A stretch of 64,000 bases of DNA from Bdellovibrionales bacterium (GTDB lineage: Bacteria > Bdellovibrionota > UBA1018): positions 1-64,000 of the forward strand of contig JAEUWC010000016.1 in NCBI GenBank assembly GCA_016786465.1. The letters are read 5' to 3'. The notes under the pieces were generated by a model, which did not search any database, was not told the origin of the DNA, and saw only the letters and a program-made list of their open reading frames with translations. This document shows, piece by piece, positions 10,145 to 17,757 of this stretch (position 1 is the stretch's first letter; each line of letters starts with the position of its first letter). Made by a program: the position numbers and the translations under genes.

Positions 10145-10557
10145 TGTCGGATCCGTGTCGGACTTGTGTCGGATCCGTGTCGGATCCGTGTCGGACTTGT
10201 GTCGGATCCGTGTCGGATCCGTGTCGGATCCGTGTCGGATCCGTGTCGGACTTCACCGGGCGTCCCCACCCGGGGACTCTCTGTGCAGCTGTCGGACTTG
10301 TGTCGGATCCGTGTCGGACTTGTGTCGGACCTGTGTCGGATCCGTGTCGGATCCGTGTCGGATCCGTGTCGGACTTCACCGGGCGTCCCCACCCGGGGAC
10401 TCTCTGTGCAGCTGTCGGACTTGTGTCGGACTTGTGTCGGACTTGTGTCGGACTTGTGTCGGACTTGTGTCGGACTTGTGTCGGATCCGTGTCGGATCCG
10501 TGTCGGACTTCACCGGGCGTCCCCACCCGGGGACTCTCTGTGCAGCTGTCGGACTTG
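10145..10557 (+). repeat. Satellite of 28 tandem 11-bp units (TGTCGGATCCG / TGTCGGACTTG) in blocks separated by identical 35-bp spacers
   Basis: The invariant core is TGTCGG, followed by ATCCG or ACTTG (one ACCTG at 10323; the last unit of each block ends ACTTC). Block 1 is 10145-10254 (10 units), block 2 is 10290-10377 (8), block 3 is 10413-10511 (9), and one unit is at 10547-10557 with a partial unit after it. The three spacers, 10255-10289, 10378-10412 and 10512-10546, are identical in sequence and contain a CCGGG-x8-CCCGG dyad and end in TGTGCAGC. Because 11 is not a multiple of 3 and the units lack stops, long open frames arise on both strands by chance; I regard the region as non-coding. 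It lies between convergent genes. Confidence 0.95.
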
Positions 10558-10613
10558 TGTCGGAAATCAGGGTGACAGCCAAGGACTTGCGCCCAACACG
10601 ACTTCTTTTGTGG
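10558..10613. other. Unique core between the two oppositely oriented repeat arrays
   Basis: This stretch of about 56 bp separates the plus-oriented 11-bp array from the minus-oriented composite repeats. It starts with a decayed unit (TGTCGGAAATC) and otherwise shows no recognisable gene, promoter or terminator. Confidence 0.6.
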
Positions 10614-10804
10614 AAACCCGACATACTTCCGACAACTGCACAGAGTGACCCGAGGGGCGCAGGCTCTGCAAACCCGACATACTTCCGACAACTGCACAGG
10701 ATGACCCGAGGGGGCACAGGCTCTGCAAACCCGACATACTTCCGACAACTGCACAGGGTGACCCGCGGGGCACAGGCTCTGCAAACCCGACATACTTCCG
10801 ACAA
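10614..10804 (-). repeat. Inverted-orientation copies of the same element: three 56-57-bp composite repeats plus a partial copy
   Basis: Copies begin at 10614, 10670, 10727 and 10783 on the plus strand. Read on the minus strand each holds two 11-bp units (TGTCGGAAGTA, TGTCGGGTTTG) followed by a GC-rich segment of about 34-35 bp that ends TGTGCAGT before the next TGTCGG. This is the same architecture as the left array (11-bp units, then a spacer ending TGTGCAG), in opposite orientation. Copies differ by small substitutions and one indel, so they are more diverged than the left spacers. The array stops a few bases before the end of cysN. Confidence 0.9.
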
Positions 10805-10817
10805 ACGAGCCTAGCGC

Positions 10818-12041
10818 CTAAACTCCCAGAAAAAACCCTGCCGCAATCGTGCCCCCAGTTTCCAAGGACAAAAGCACAAAGCGACCCAGATCGCCTTGGC
10901 CTGAAAAGTCTCGGGTGTCTGTCGCGAAATCTTCGGCAAATTCCAGAACCGCTTCCTGAATTTCATTCTGCGCAAAACCGCCAGGCGTCGACGTAGCCCG
11001 GGGCAGAACCCGCACTTTCTTTTCCGCTAGCAAAGTCCGTAACCAAAATTCCTTCCCGGAAAGATCCAGATTTTCCAAAAGCGGGCAAATTTCGACTTTC
11101 CACCGGCGTGCCGACAACGGCCCCTTTTCAGGCAAGGTCAATAAAGTCCCAGCCGCTACTTCCCGATCCAGTTTTAGAAAAACCGGATCACCTGGAAGCG
11201 CATGATTCGTGACCTGATCGCCAATTTGAATTTCAAGAACCTGAACCAACCCAGAAACTTCGGGCGTTTGCAGACAATCTTCGCGCTGAAGCCGACCCGA
11301 ATGAATCACGGCCAGGGTTCCCGCTTCGTCACTGCCCGCACCCAAGACCCTTCCCTGGATTGAAAGCCTTAACGAAGCATCTTCGTGTCCAAAAACCGAA
11401 GATCCTGGTACTTGCTTTAGCCAATCCAAAAGACTGGGGCCACGAAACCACGAAAGCGGACTGCCTGCGAAGCTTAGAATTCCATGACCTTCGAGCGCGC
11501 AAGCCGGAATCACCGTAATTTCGGCCATCCCGGCTTCTGATTCGATTTCCTGTTTCCGCTTCAGGAAAATTTCCTGGGAAAATCCACAAAGGTCCATCTT
11601 ATTCACAACCGCAAGAATCCTAGGAATCTTCATCCACTGAGCAATTTTCAGATGCCTGCGGGTTTGTTCTTTCAATCCAGAATGGCCTTCAAGCAGCAAA
11701 ACCACTGCGTCGACCTGCGAACATGCCGTCACCATGTTCCGCGTGAATTCAAAATGCCCCGGAGCATCTGCAACCACCAAGCGGCGCCCGGCCATATCCA
11801 AATACCGGTATGCAACGTCAATGGTGATCCCATTTTCGACTTCAGACCGCAGGCCATCCGTGAAGTAAGCCAGATTCACGACCCCTGATTTCTCACGTCC
11901 AGTAGCATTCTTCTGGGAAGCCTTTTCAATCGTTTGAACTTGATCGGATTTGATCTGCCCCAGTTCGTGAAAGAACCGACCGACCAGGGTACTTTTCCCA
12001 TCGTCCACGCTTCCGCAGACCATGATTCGAAGCTGGTCCAT
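10818..12041 (-). CDS. cysN: Sulfate adenylyltransferase subunit 1 (GTPase subunit)
   Basis: 407 residues. CysN hydrolyses GTP to drive APS formation from ATP and sulfate by CysD. Visible GTPase motifs: G1 GSVDDGKST (residues 10-18), G3 DAPGHFEFTRN (about 92-102) and G4 NKMD (about 147-150), followed by the EF-Tu-like beta-barrel domains. It is slightly short for the family and has no C-terminal CysC fusion; APS kinase is a separate gene here. The start overlaps the cysD stop by 1 nt (TAATG), so it is coupled to cysD in the order cysC-cysD-cysN. Its 3' end faces the 11-bp satellite. Confidence 0.95.
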   Translation of the reverse strand: MDQLRIMVCGSVDDGKSTLVGRFFHELGQIKSDQVQTIEKASQKNATGREKSGVVNLAYFTDGLRSEVENGITIDVAYRYLDMAGRRLVVADAPGHFEFTRNMVTACSQVDAVVLLLEGHSGLKEQTRRHLKIAQWMKIPRILAVVNKMDLCGFSQEIFLKRKQEIESEAGMAEITVIPACALEGHGILSFAGSPLSWFRGPSLLDWLKQVPGSSVFGHEDASLRLSIQGRVLGAGSDEAGTLAVIHSGRLQREDCLQTPEVSGLVQVLEIQIGDQVTNHALPGDPVFLKLDREVAAGTLLTLPEKGPLSARRWKVEICPLLENLDLSGKEFWLRTLLAEKKVRVLPRATSTPGGFAQNEIQEAVLEFAEDFATDTRDFSGQGDLGRFVLLSLETGGTIAAGFFLGV

Positions 12042-12973
12042 TAGAAATAGCCCTCTTTCTTGCGGTCTTCCATGGCTGCGTCGCTGGTTTGATCGTCGAC
12101 CCGGGTTCCACGTTCACTGGTTGGAAGCTGGGCATTTTCCACCAGGCATTCTTCGATGGTTTTAGCCGACGAAAATACGGGCGCCGTGCAGGTCATGTCC
12201 CCCACCGTTCGAAAACGAACCATCCGTTCTTCAATCACGCAATCCGGTGTCGGAAACACATACGGCGACATCGCAAGCCAGTTTCCGTCGGGTCTTCGCA
12301 CGCACCGGCGCGTATGTGCGAAATAAAGCGAAGGCACTTCGACTTTCATCCGCGAAAGCCCATGCCAAACGTCGTTTTCGGTCCAATTGTTCAGCGGAAA
12401 AACCCGCATCTGTTCGCCCGCGCCCGAACGCATCCGTCCGTTCAAGATTCGCCAAAGTTCAGGGCGCTGGTTTTTTGGATCCCAAGCCCCGGCCGAATTC
12501 CGAAGACTAAAAAACCTTTCTTTGGCGCGTGATTTTTCTTCATCGCGCCTGGCCCCGCCGATGGCGGCATCAAAACCAAATTCGGCCATCGCATCCATTA
12601 AAGTCACCGACTGCTGACGGTTGCGGCTGGGAAAGGGGCCCGTTTCGTCGACCGCACGACCCGCGCGAATCGAGTCTTCGACTTTTCGGACAATCAGATT
12701 TTCACCTAAGTCCGCCATCAAACGGTCGCGAAATTCCAAGGCTTCCGGAAAATTGTGTCCCGTATCGATGTGCAAAATCGGATACGGAAAACGACCCCCA
12801 CCCTTGCCCGGGCGAAAGGCTTTGACCGAAAGATGCATCAGTAAAAGAGAATCTTTACCGCCTGAAAAAAGCAGGACGGGCTTCTTGAACTGACGTGCGG
12901 TTTCGCGAAGAACGTAAATCGATTCTTTTTCAAGATCAGAAAGATGGTCCCGCATGCTCATCGCTACAACCAT
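12041..12973 (-). CDS. cysD: Sulfate adenylyltransferase subunit 2
   Basis: This is the catalytic subunit of ATP sulfurylase in the PAPS reductase/CysD fold. The PP-loop motif FSGGKDSLLLMHL is at residues about 36-48; HIDTGHNFPEALEFRD and GGARRDEEKSRAKERFFS are also typical of CysD. Length is about 304-310 residues, usual for the family. Start candidates are the ATG at 12973 and in-frame ATGs at 12961 and 12955 (MSMRDHL); the downstream ones fit the family better, while 12973 overlaps the cysC stop (4 codons shared) and implies coupling. No cysH or sulfite reductase lies beside it, so APS/PAPS here need not be for cysteine synthesis. Confidence 0.95.
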   Translation of the reverse strand: MVVAMSMRDHLSDLEKESIYVLRETARQFKKPVLLFSGGKDSLLLMHLSVKAFRPGKGGGRFPYPILHIDTGHNFPEALEFRDRLMADLGENLIVRKVEDSIRAGRAVDETGPFPSRNRQQSVTLMDAMAEFGFDAAIGGARRDEEKSRAKERFFSLRNSAGAWDPKNQRPELWRILNGRMRSGAGEQMRVFPLNNWTENDVWHGLSRMKVEVPSLYFAHTRRCVRRPDGNWLAMSPYVFPTPDCVIEERMVRFRTVGDMTCTAPVFSSAKTIEECLVENAQLPTSERGTRVDDQTSDAAMEDRKKEGYF

Positions 12974-13707
12974 TGCCTTAGGGAAGGCACCTTTTCACGA
13001 AGCTCGGCAACCAAAAGATCGACGGTTTCATCCACCGACTTAGACGATGTGTCGATCGTGATTTCGGGATTGACCGGTGCTTCAAAAACGTCGGACACGC
13101 CGGTGAACTGCTGGATTTCTCCCGCACGGGCCTTTACATACAGGCCCTTTGGATCGCGCGACTCACAGACCGCCAAAGGTGTTGAAAGATAGACTTCGAT
13201 AAACTGCTTACAGGAAGTGCGAAGCAGCTGGCGCGCTTCTTCATAAGGCGTAATGAAAGACGCAATGACAAATGTTCCTGACTTTTCAAGTTCAGACGCC
13301 ACAAAGCCCATTCCCGCTAAGTGCCGAAGCCTTTCGGCCCTGGAAAATCCTGAATCCTTAAAAATTGAACGAACCACGTCCCCGTCCAAAAGTTCAGTCG
13401 AAAGGCCCGCATCGCGAAGCCGCGACAAAAGGATCTGAGCAATCGTGGTTTTCCCGGCACCCGAAAGCCCCGTGAACCAAATCACCGCCGGGATGATGTC
13501 TTTTTTGCCCCAATTGATTCGGTTCCAAAGGCGCTCGTGAAAAAAGAACAAAAAGATCTTCAAAACAAAGTCCATTGCGCCGGTCCCGAAGCTGATGGTC
13601 CATTCGTGGGTCGCGATAAAGACCACCACGACCGTCGCGCACGACCCTAAGAATCGGTAGGTCACCGATTTCACCAAAGATCGAGCTGGGGACTCTAGGG
13701 TGCGCAT
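12964..13707 (-). CDS. cysC: DUF2061 membrane domain fused to adenylyl-sulfate (APS) kinase
   Basis: About 247 residues from the ATG at 13707 (the frame is open to 13818, but that part overlaps the divergent gene). Residues about 8-68 match DUF2061: RSLVKSVTYRFLG, two hydrophobic segments, and HERLWNRINWG. The rest is APS kinase: P-loop GLSGAGKTT, DGDVVRSIF, GFSRAERLRHLAGMGFVA, FITPYEEARQLLR and KGLYVKARAGEIQQFTG. The kinase converts APS to PAPS, the sulfuryl donor. The fused membrane domain would place PAPS synthesis at the cytoplasmic membrane; this placement is inferred. It is first in the cysC-cysD-cysN operon and divergent from the exporter gene. Confidence 0.9.
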   Translation of the reverse strand: MRTLESPARSLVKSVTYRFLGSCATVVVVFIATHEWTISFGTGAMDFVLKIFLFFFHERLWNRINWGKKDIIPAVIWFTGLSGAGKTTIAQILLSRLRDAGLSTELLDGDVVRSIFKDSGFSRAERLRHLAGMGFVASELEKSGTFVIASFITPYEEARQLLRTSCKQFIEVYLSTPLAVCESRDPKGLYVKARAGEIQQFTGVSDVFEAPVNPEITIDTSSKSVDETVDLLVAELREKVPSLRQWL

Positions 13708-13810
13708 GCCCCTTAATAGAGCCCAAGGGTGCGTTAAACTCAAGAGCACAGCGGGAACAGATTCTACTCGGAGCGTCACCGATTCCGGTATGCTAAATCC
13801 TAGGTCAAAC

Positions 13811-16048
13811 ATGTTCATCGCCTTCGAAGTCTTCCTGCTTAAAGCCCAGCGGCTTGTGCTGCGCTATCCCCGCTTGACCCTAGGCCTTTTTGCCTTGGTT
13901 CTGGGCTTGGCCGTCAGCCAGCTTAAGGCTGTCCGCATCATCCTTTCGACCGAAGACATGGCGGGCGAAGGGATCGAATCGGTTGAGAACCTAAAAAAGA
14001 CCCGTTCGACTTTTAATGATGGTTACCAATCCATCGTTTTCCTGATTCCACCGCAGGGCCGTACGGACTTTAGTCGCAGGGAAGTTTGTGAAATCTGGCG
14101 CTGGCTTGCCCACGAAAAACTGAAGCACCCGGAACTTCAAAGCAGTTTTTCAACCTTTGAAGCCTTGGAAGTGAAGCGGGCCGATCCAAAATTTCTGACC
14201 TATGGCCGAATCTTTGATGAATCCAAATGTTCAGACGATCTGGCCTTGGCGGATCCGGGCCCCGTGCCGGAATTGTCCCGGTTTGATCAAGGACCTTGGC
14301 CCATGTTTCGAGCCAGGAATTCGCAAGGTCAACCGATTCGAAGTCTGACCGTGAATCTGACGTTTCGATCCAATGAAAATTCACGATTCGGGACCTTTGA
14401 CCCCGGCGTCTTGGACGAATACCGCGAACGCGTGAAATCGGAACTGCCAGCGCTGGTTCCGGGATTGGGAATTCATTGGGCCGGCGAAGCCGATTACCAG
14501 TGGTACGTGCTGCAAGGGATGAATCGCGCAAAGACCATTAACCTGGTCATGGCTTTGGTCATGCTGATTCTCATCGCAACCGTATTCCGCAGTTTTCGAG
14601 TCTCGTTTTTATTCATCGGCTCGATGATCGCCGCAGGATTGATCATTTACGGTTGGAAAGCATCGATTCATTCGCCCTTTGACCTTCTTTCGACATCCCT
14701 TTTCGTCTTCCTAGGGGTGGCCACCTTGGAAGATTTTGTATTCGTCGCGGCTGCGCATCGATCTGGAAAAACCCTTCTCGGAGCGCTCAGAGGCTTGATC
14801 GTGCCGGCGTTCTTCACGTCTTTGACGACTTTCATTGGCTTTGCAAGCTTAGGTATTTCAGATGTGGCCATGGTTCGAAGTTTCGGTCTTTGGGCCGCTG
14901 CGGGCGCTGCACTGGAATGGTTCATCGTCTTTTTGATCATCCCTCCGTTTTGGAAGGTCTTCTTTAAGGGAAAACGCCTTTGCCCGGTTGCCATCCAGAC
15001 TTTGAATCCGCGAATCAGAAAGGCGCTCGATTGGCGCCCTTCCATTTGGGTCTCACGCCTAGCCATTCTTGCACTTCCACTGGCTGTGTTTTCGGCATTG
15101 AATTTTAAAGTTCAGGATTCTCCGGAAAGGGTCTTTCCTCCCGGCCATGACTATCTGGTGGATCTAAAAACGCTTCAGTCCATTCACGACTGGAAGGGAC
15201 ACATCTATCTGGTTTTCCCGTCTGAAACTTCTGAAGATTTGGAAAGAAAGGTTCTGACCGAAGTCGAAGGCCCCCGCTTTTCAAAATGGGTTTCTGATGT
15301 TGAAAGCCTAGAAAAAAGCGCTGCTTTCATTGCTCGCAATTTGACCGCCGAAGACCGAAAGCTAGTCATGGACGAAGCCAGACACCCGTCGGTTTCTAAG
15401 CGATTTCGCGCCGAAGAATTTCTAAGCCAACCCGCTTGGCGCAGAAGCATCCTTTATGTCCGCGATTACGACGTAAATTCGATTCTTCAGCTTGAAAAAG
15501 GGATACGCGACCTTTGCCCCGCCGAAGCATGCTTTTTGGCGGGTAGTTTGGTCGCCTTTGCCGATTTTTCGGGGAAGATTTCAAACACCTTGTTTGAAAG
15601 TCTATTTGTATCGGTGGGCTTGGTCACCGCGACTTTGGCGCTTTTGGCTTACAGAAAACGACAGCTGAAAAACCTGGCTCCCATCGTGCTCAGCTCGATT
15701 TGGGGTCCCGCGGTCATGCTGTCGGTGATGGCTTTCTTCAAAATGCCGATCAATTTTTCGACCTGCATCTTCTTAAGCATCCTGGTCGGACTGACCGGCG
15801 ACAACGCCATTCAGTACCTTTACGGCGACCGAAAAGGGGATCTGCAAAGCGGCGTCGACCAAAAAGCCTGGGCATCCATCGCCACAGCCTGGGTTATGGC
15901 GATGTCTTCCCTGGTTTTTTTAGGAGCGTACTTCGCTCCACCTAAGAAGCTCGGTATGCTCTTATTTTTTGGCCTACTGATTTCGCTGTTCGGCGATCTT
16001 TGGCTATTAAAGGGCTTACTTCACAAACCCGAAAAGGCCGCTGGTTAA
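13811..16048 (+). CDS. RND/MMPL-family exporter
   Basis: 745 residues from the ATG at 13811; the frame is open to 13700 but the upstream part looks untranslated. Layout is two homologous halves: one TM segment near residues 18-40, a large periplasmic loop to about residue 235, five TM segments (about 240-400), TM7 near 415-435, a second loop, then five TM segments to the end. The conserved acidic sites ATLEDFVFV and GLTGDNAIQYLYG lie in equivalent TMs. The family exports lipids and other hydrophobic compounds (MmpL, HpnN types). It is divergent from the PAPS genes and close to three lipid desaturase/hydroxylase genes, which suggests a lipid substrate. The last 33 nt overlap the convergent gene. 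Confidence 0.85.
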   Translation: MFIAFEVFLLKAQRLVLRYPRLTLGLFALVLGLAVSQLKAVRIILSTEDMAGEGIESVENLKKTRSTFNDGYQSIVFLIPPQGRTDFSRREVCEIWRWLAHEKLKHPELQSSFSTFEALEVKRADPKFLTYGRIFDESKCSDDLALADPGPVPELSRFDQGPWPMFRARNSQGQPIRSLTVNLTFRSNENSRFGTFDPGVLDEYRERVKSELPALVPGLGIHWAGEADYQWYVLQGMNRAKTINLVMALVMLILIATVFRSFRVSFLFIGSMIAAGLIIYGWKASIHSPFDLLSTSLFVFLGVATLEDFVFVAAAHRSGKTLLGALRGLIVPAFFTSLTTFIGFASLGISDVAMVRSFGLWAAAGAALEWFIVFLIIPPFWKVFFKGKRLCPVAIQTLNPRIRKALDWRPSIWVSRLAILALPLAVFSALNFKVQDSPERVFPPGHDYLVDLKTLQSIHDWKGHIYLVFPSETSEDLERKVLTEVEGPRFSKWVSDVESLEKSAAFIARNLTAEDRKLVMDEARHPSVSKRFRAEEFLSQPAWRRSILYVRDYDVNSILQLEKGIRDLCPAEACFLAGSLVAFADFSGKISNTLFESLFVSVGLVTATLALLAYRKRQLKNLAPIVLSSIWGPAVMLSVMAFFKMPINFSTCIFLSILVGLTGDNAIQYLYGDRKGDLQSGVDQKAWASIATAWVMAMSSLVFLGAYFAPPKKLGMLLFFGLLISLFGDLWLLKGLLHKPEKAAG

Positions 16049-17707
16049 GAAGCGGGCTCCGCAAGTCCTAAGAAGAATGCGCTGATAGTCGTCCACTTGG
16101 TCTCCGCTAGGAAGACCTGGGAAAAGCTTGGCGTAAACGGCCTTGTTCCAACCGATCGCGCGACCTTTCGAATAATCGCGGTACTGAGTTTCCTTGCCAT
16201 CCACTTTCACGGTGACCCAGCCGCCTTTGTCGGATTTTCCTGCGCCTGCATCAAACTGGGTTGGGAAAAGTTCCGTCAGGTTCCTTGGTGGGTGATAGTA
16301 GAAGCCCTTCACGTCGACGACGATCTTTCGGCCGCCCGAAAGATCATGAAGCGTGTAAGGAGCCTTCGTAGCCGTGTCTTTGGCTACGACTTCTGGAATC
16401 ATGGCACGCATGGTTTTCAAAGCGTCTTTGATCTGGTCTTTGCGTCCCGCAAACAAAGCAGGATCGATGACACTCAATGCGCCTTCATCTTTCGATTCGG
16501 CAACCATGGCGTCAAACGCACTTTGTCCGTAGGTCACAGCGGCCGACAGATGCTGATAAGCGGCCTTAGACTGTTGCTCGCCAAAAACAACCTTGGACGC
16601 TCCGTCGACCCAAAACGGAAGGGTGACCCAAGCCGGTCCAAAAGGCGTTGGGTTTGGGAACCCAGCAGGTACTTTGATTTTCTTTACAGAAACCACAGCC
16701 GAATCCAGCGGGAAGCTGTACCGCTTTGCGATCGCAGTACGGGTCTTGCGATCCAGACCGGCGATGTCCGCGCCCGTGACTTCACCCTTGACCACGTCAA
16801 AGCCCAGCTTTTTCGCAATCGTCTGACGGAACGGAATGAAGTCATTTAGGTCATAAGCGGTGAAAAGAAGAAGGTTCGAAGCACGGCGATGCAGGCGCGC
16901 CAACATAGCGAAGCGTTCGGCTTCACCCACCCACTTGTAACGGTGGTGGGACTGAGTGATCGTCGCTTCTTCATCGCCAAAGCGAAGAGCCGTATCAAAA
17001 ACAATCGGCTCTTTTTTCAAATCAATGGCTTCCAATTTTTTGATCGACGAAATGATGGCCGGATAAAGCTTAGCCATGACCAGTTTGTCTTGAATGTCGG
17101 AAACAGTTTTGAATTGTTCCGTGTCCCCTGCCTGAGGCTGGGTCATGTATTCAAAGACCACTTTGTTCTGAGCATCCGGAAAACGAATGTCCAATTGTTC
17201 GTACATGCCACGAAGCATGCCCGCTGCAACTTCCTGAGCCATGCGGGTTTTTTCGATCAATGGAATCATCTTCCAAATCACGCCGCCTAGGGACTTGATC
17301 ATCAACATCCGAGCAGCGAAGAACTTCGTGTCGTTTTCTTTCAGCTTTGAGTAATTGGTGTTCAGATCGTCAATCAGGTCGACCAGTTCCGAGGTTTTCT
17401 TCGCGCCCAAATAACGGTCACGATACCCCTTAAATTCTTTCGAAATCAGACTTTCAGAGGGGCTCCCTGCTGCTGCAGCAGGCGAACGCTTGCTTTTGAC
17501 CCAATCAATGCTGTCTTTCGTAAACTTTGCGATTTGTTCTTGGGAAGCAATCTCGTCGGTGTATTCAACGGCGAAGGTCGCCTTTGGGTTGGCCACCGGC
17601 GCGAACTTTTCTTCGGCGAAAGCAGGTGCCGAAACCGTGTAAGCCGAAAAAACGGCGACGCTAAGCGTTGCCAACGAGACGAAAAAAGATCGTACTTGAA
17701 ATTTCAT
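16016..17707 (-). CDS. Large exported protein of unknown family
   Basis: 563 residues with a clear Sec signal peptide (MKFQVRSFFVSLATLSVAVF, ending APAFAEE). The mature protein is mostly predicted alpha-helical and lacks internal membrane segments. It has a long N-terminal helical part (residues about 60-260), then an AWVTLPFWVDGAS region and a C-terminal part with GGRKIVVDVKGFYYHPPRNL and a KAVYAKLFPGLPSGDQVDDY segment. I recognise no family or catalytic motif. It is convergent with the exporter gene, whose 3' end it overlaps by 33 nt, and divergent from the desaturase operon with only 50 bp between. It is probably periplasmic. Confidence 0.75.
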   Translation of the reverse strand: MKFQVRSFFVSLATLSVAVFSAYTVSAPAFAEEKFAPVANPKATFAVEYTDEIASQEQIAKFTKDSIDWVKSKRSPAAAAGSPSESLISKEFKGYRDRYLGAKKTSELVDLIDDLNTNYSKLKENDTKFFAARMLMIKSLGGVIWKMIPLIEKTRMAQEVAAGMLRGMYEQLDIRFPDAQNKVVFEYMTQPQAGDTEQFKTVSDIQDKLVMAKLYPAIISSIKKLEAIDLKKEPIVFDTALRFGDEEATITQSHHRYKWVGEAERFAMLARLHRRASNLLLFTAYDLNDFIPFRQTIAKKLGFDVVKGEVTGADIAGLDRKTRTAIAKRYSFPLDSAVVSVKKIKVPAGFPNPTPFGPAWVTLPFWVDGASKVVFGEQQSKAAYQHLSAAVTYGQSAFDAMVAESKDEGALSVIDPALFAGRKDQIKDALKTMRAMIPEVVAKDTATKAPYTLHDLSGGRKIVVDVKGFYYHPPRNLTELFPTQFDAGAGKSDKGGWVTVKVDGKETQYRDYSKGRAIGWNKAVYAKLFPGLPSGDQVDDYQRILLRTCGARFLTSGLFGFVK

Positions 17708-17757
17708 GGATTCCCCCTCAGGAATTTTTACTGCTCAAATGGTACCAAGAACGATTG

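Noticed and set aside
10145-10557. Possible CRISPR array
   Set aside because: Repeats are only 11 bp and directly tandem, with no unique spacers; the 35-bp spacers are identical to each other; no cas genes are near.
10113-10814. Long open frames on both strands through the satellite (such as 10113-10814 plus, 9565-10392 and 10140-10793 minus)
   Set aside because: They exist because the 11-bp unit has no stop in any frame. Their products are the same short peptide in three frames with no start signal, and one overlaps the exported protein gene.
10818-12973. Ordinary cysteine biosynthesis operon
   Set aside because: cysD and cysN are typical, but cysH, cysI, cysJ or cysG do not follow, and the neighbours point to PAPS use; this stays open until the whole genome is checked.
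13708-13818. Long N-terminus for the APS kinase fusion
   Set aside because: It overlaps the divergent exporter start and precedes the DUF2061 part with unrelated residues.
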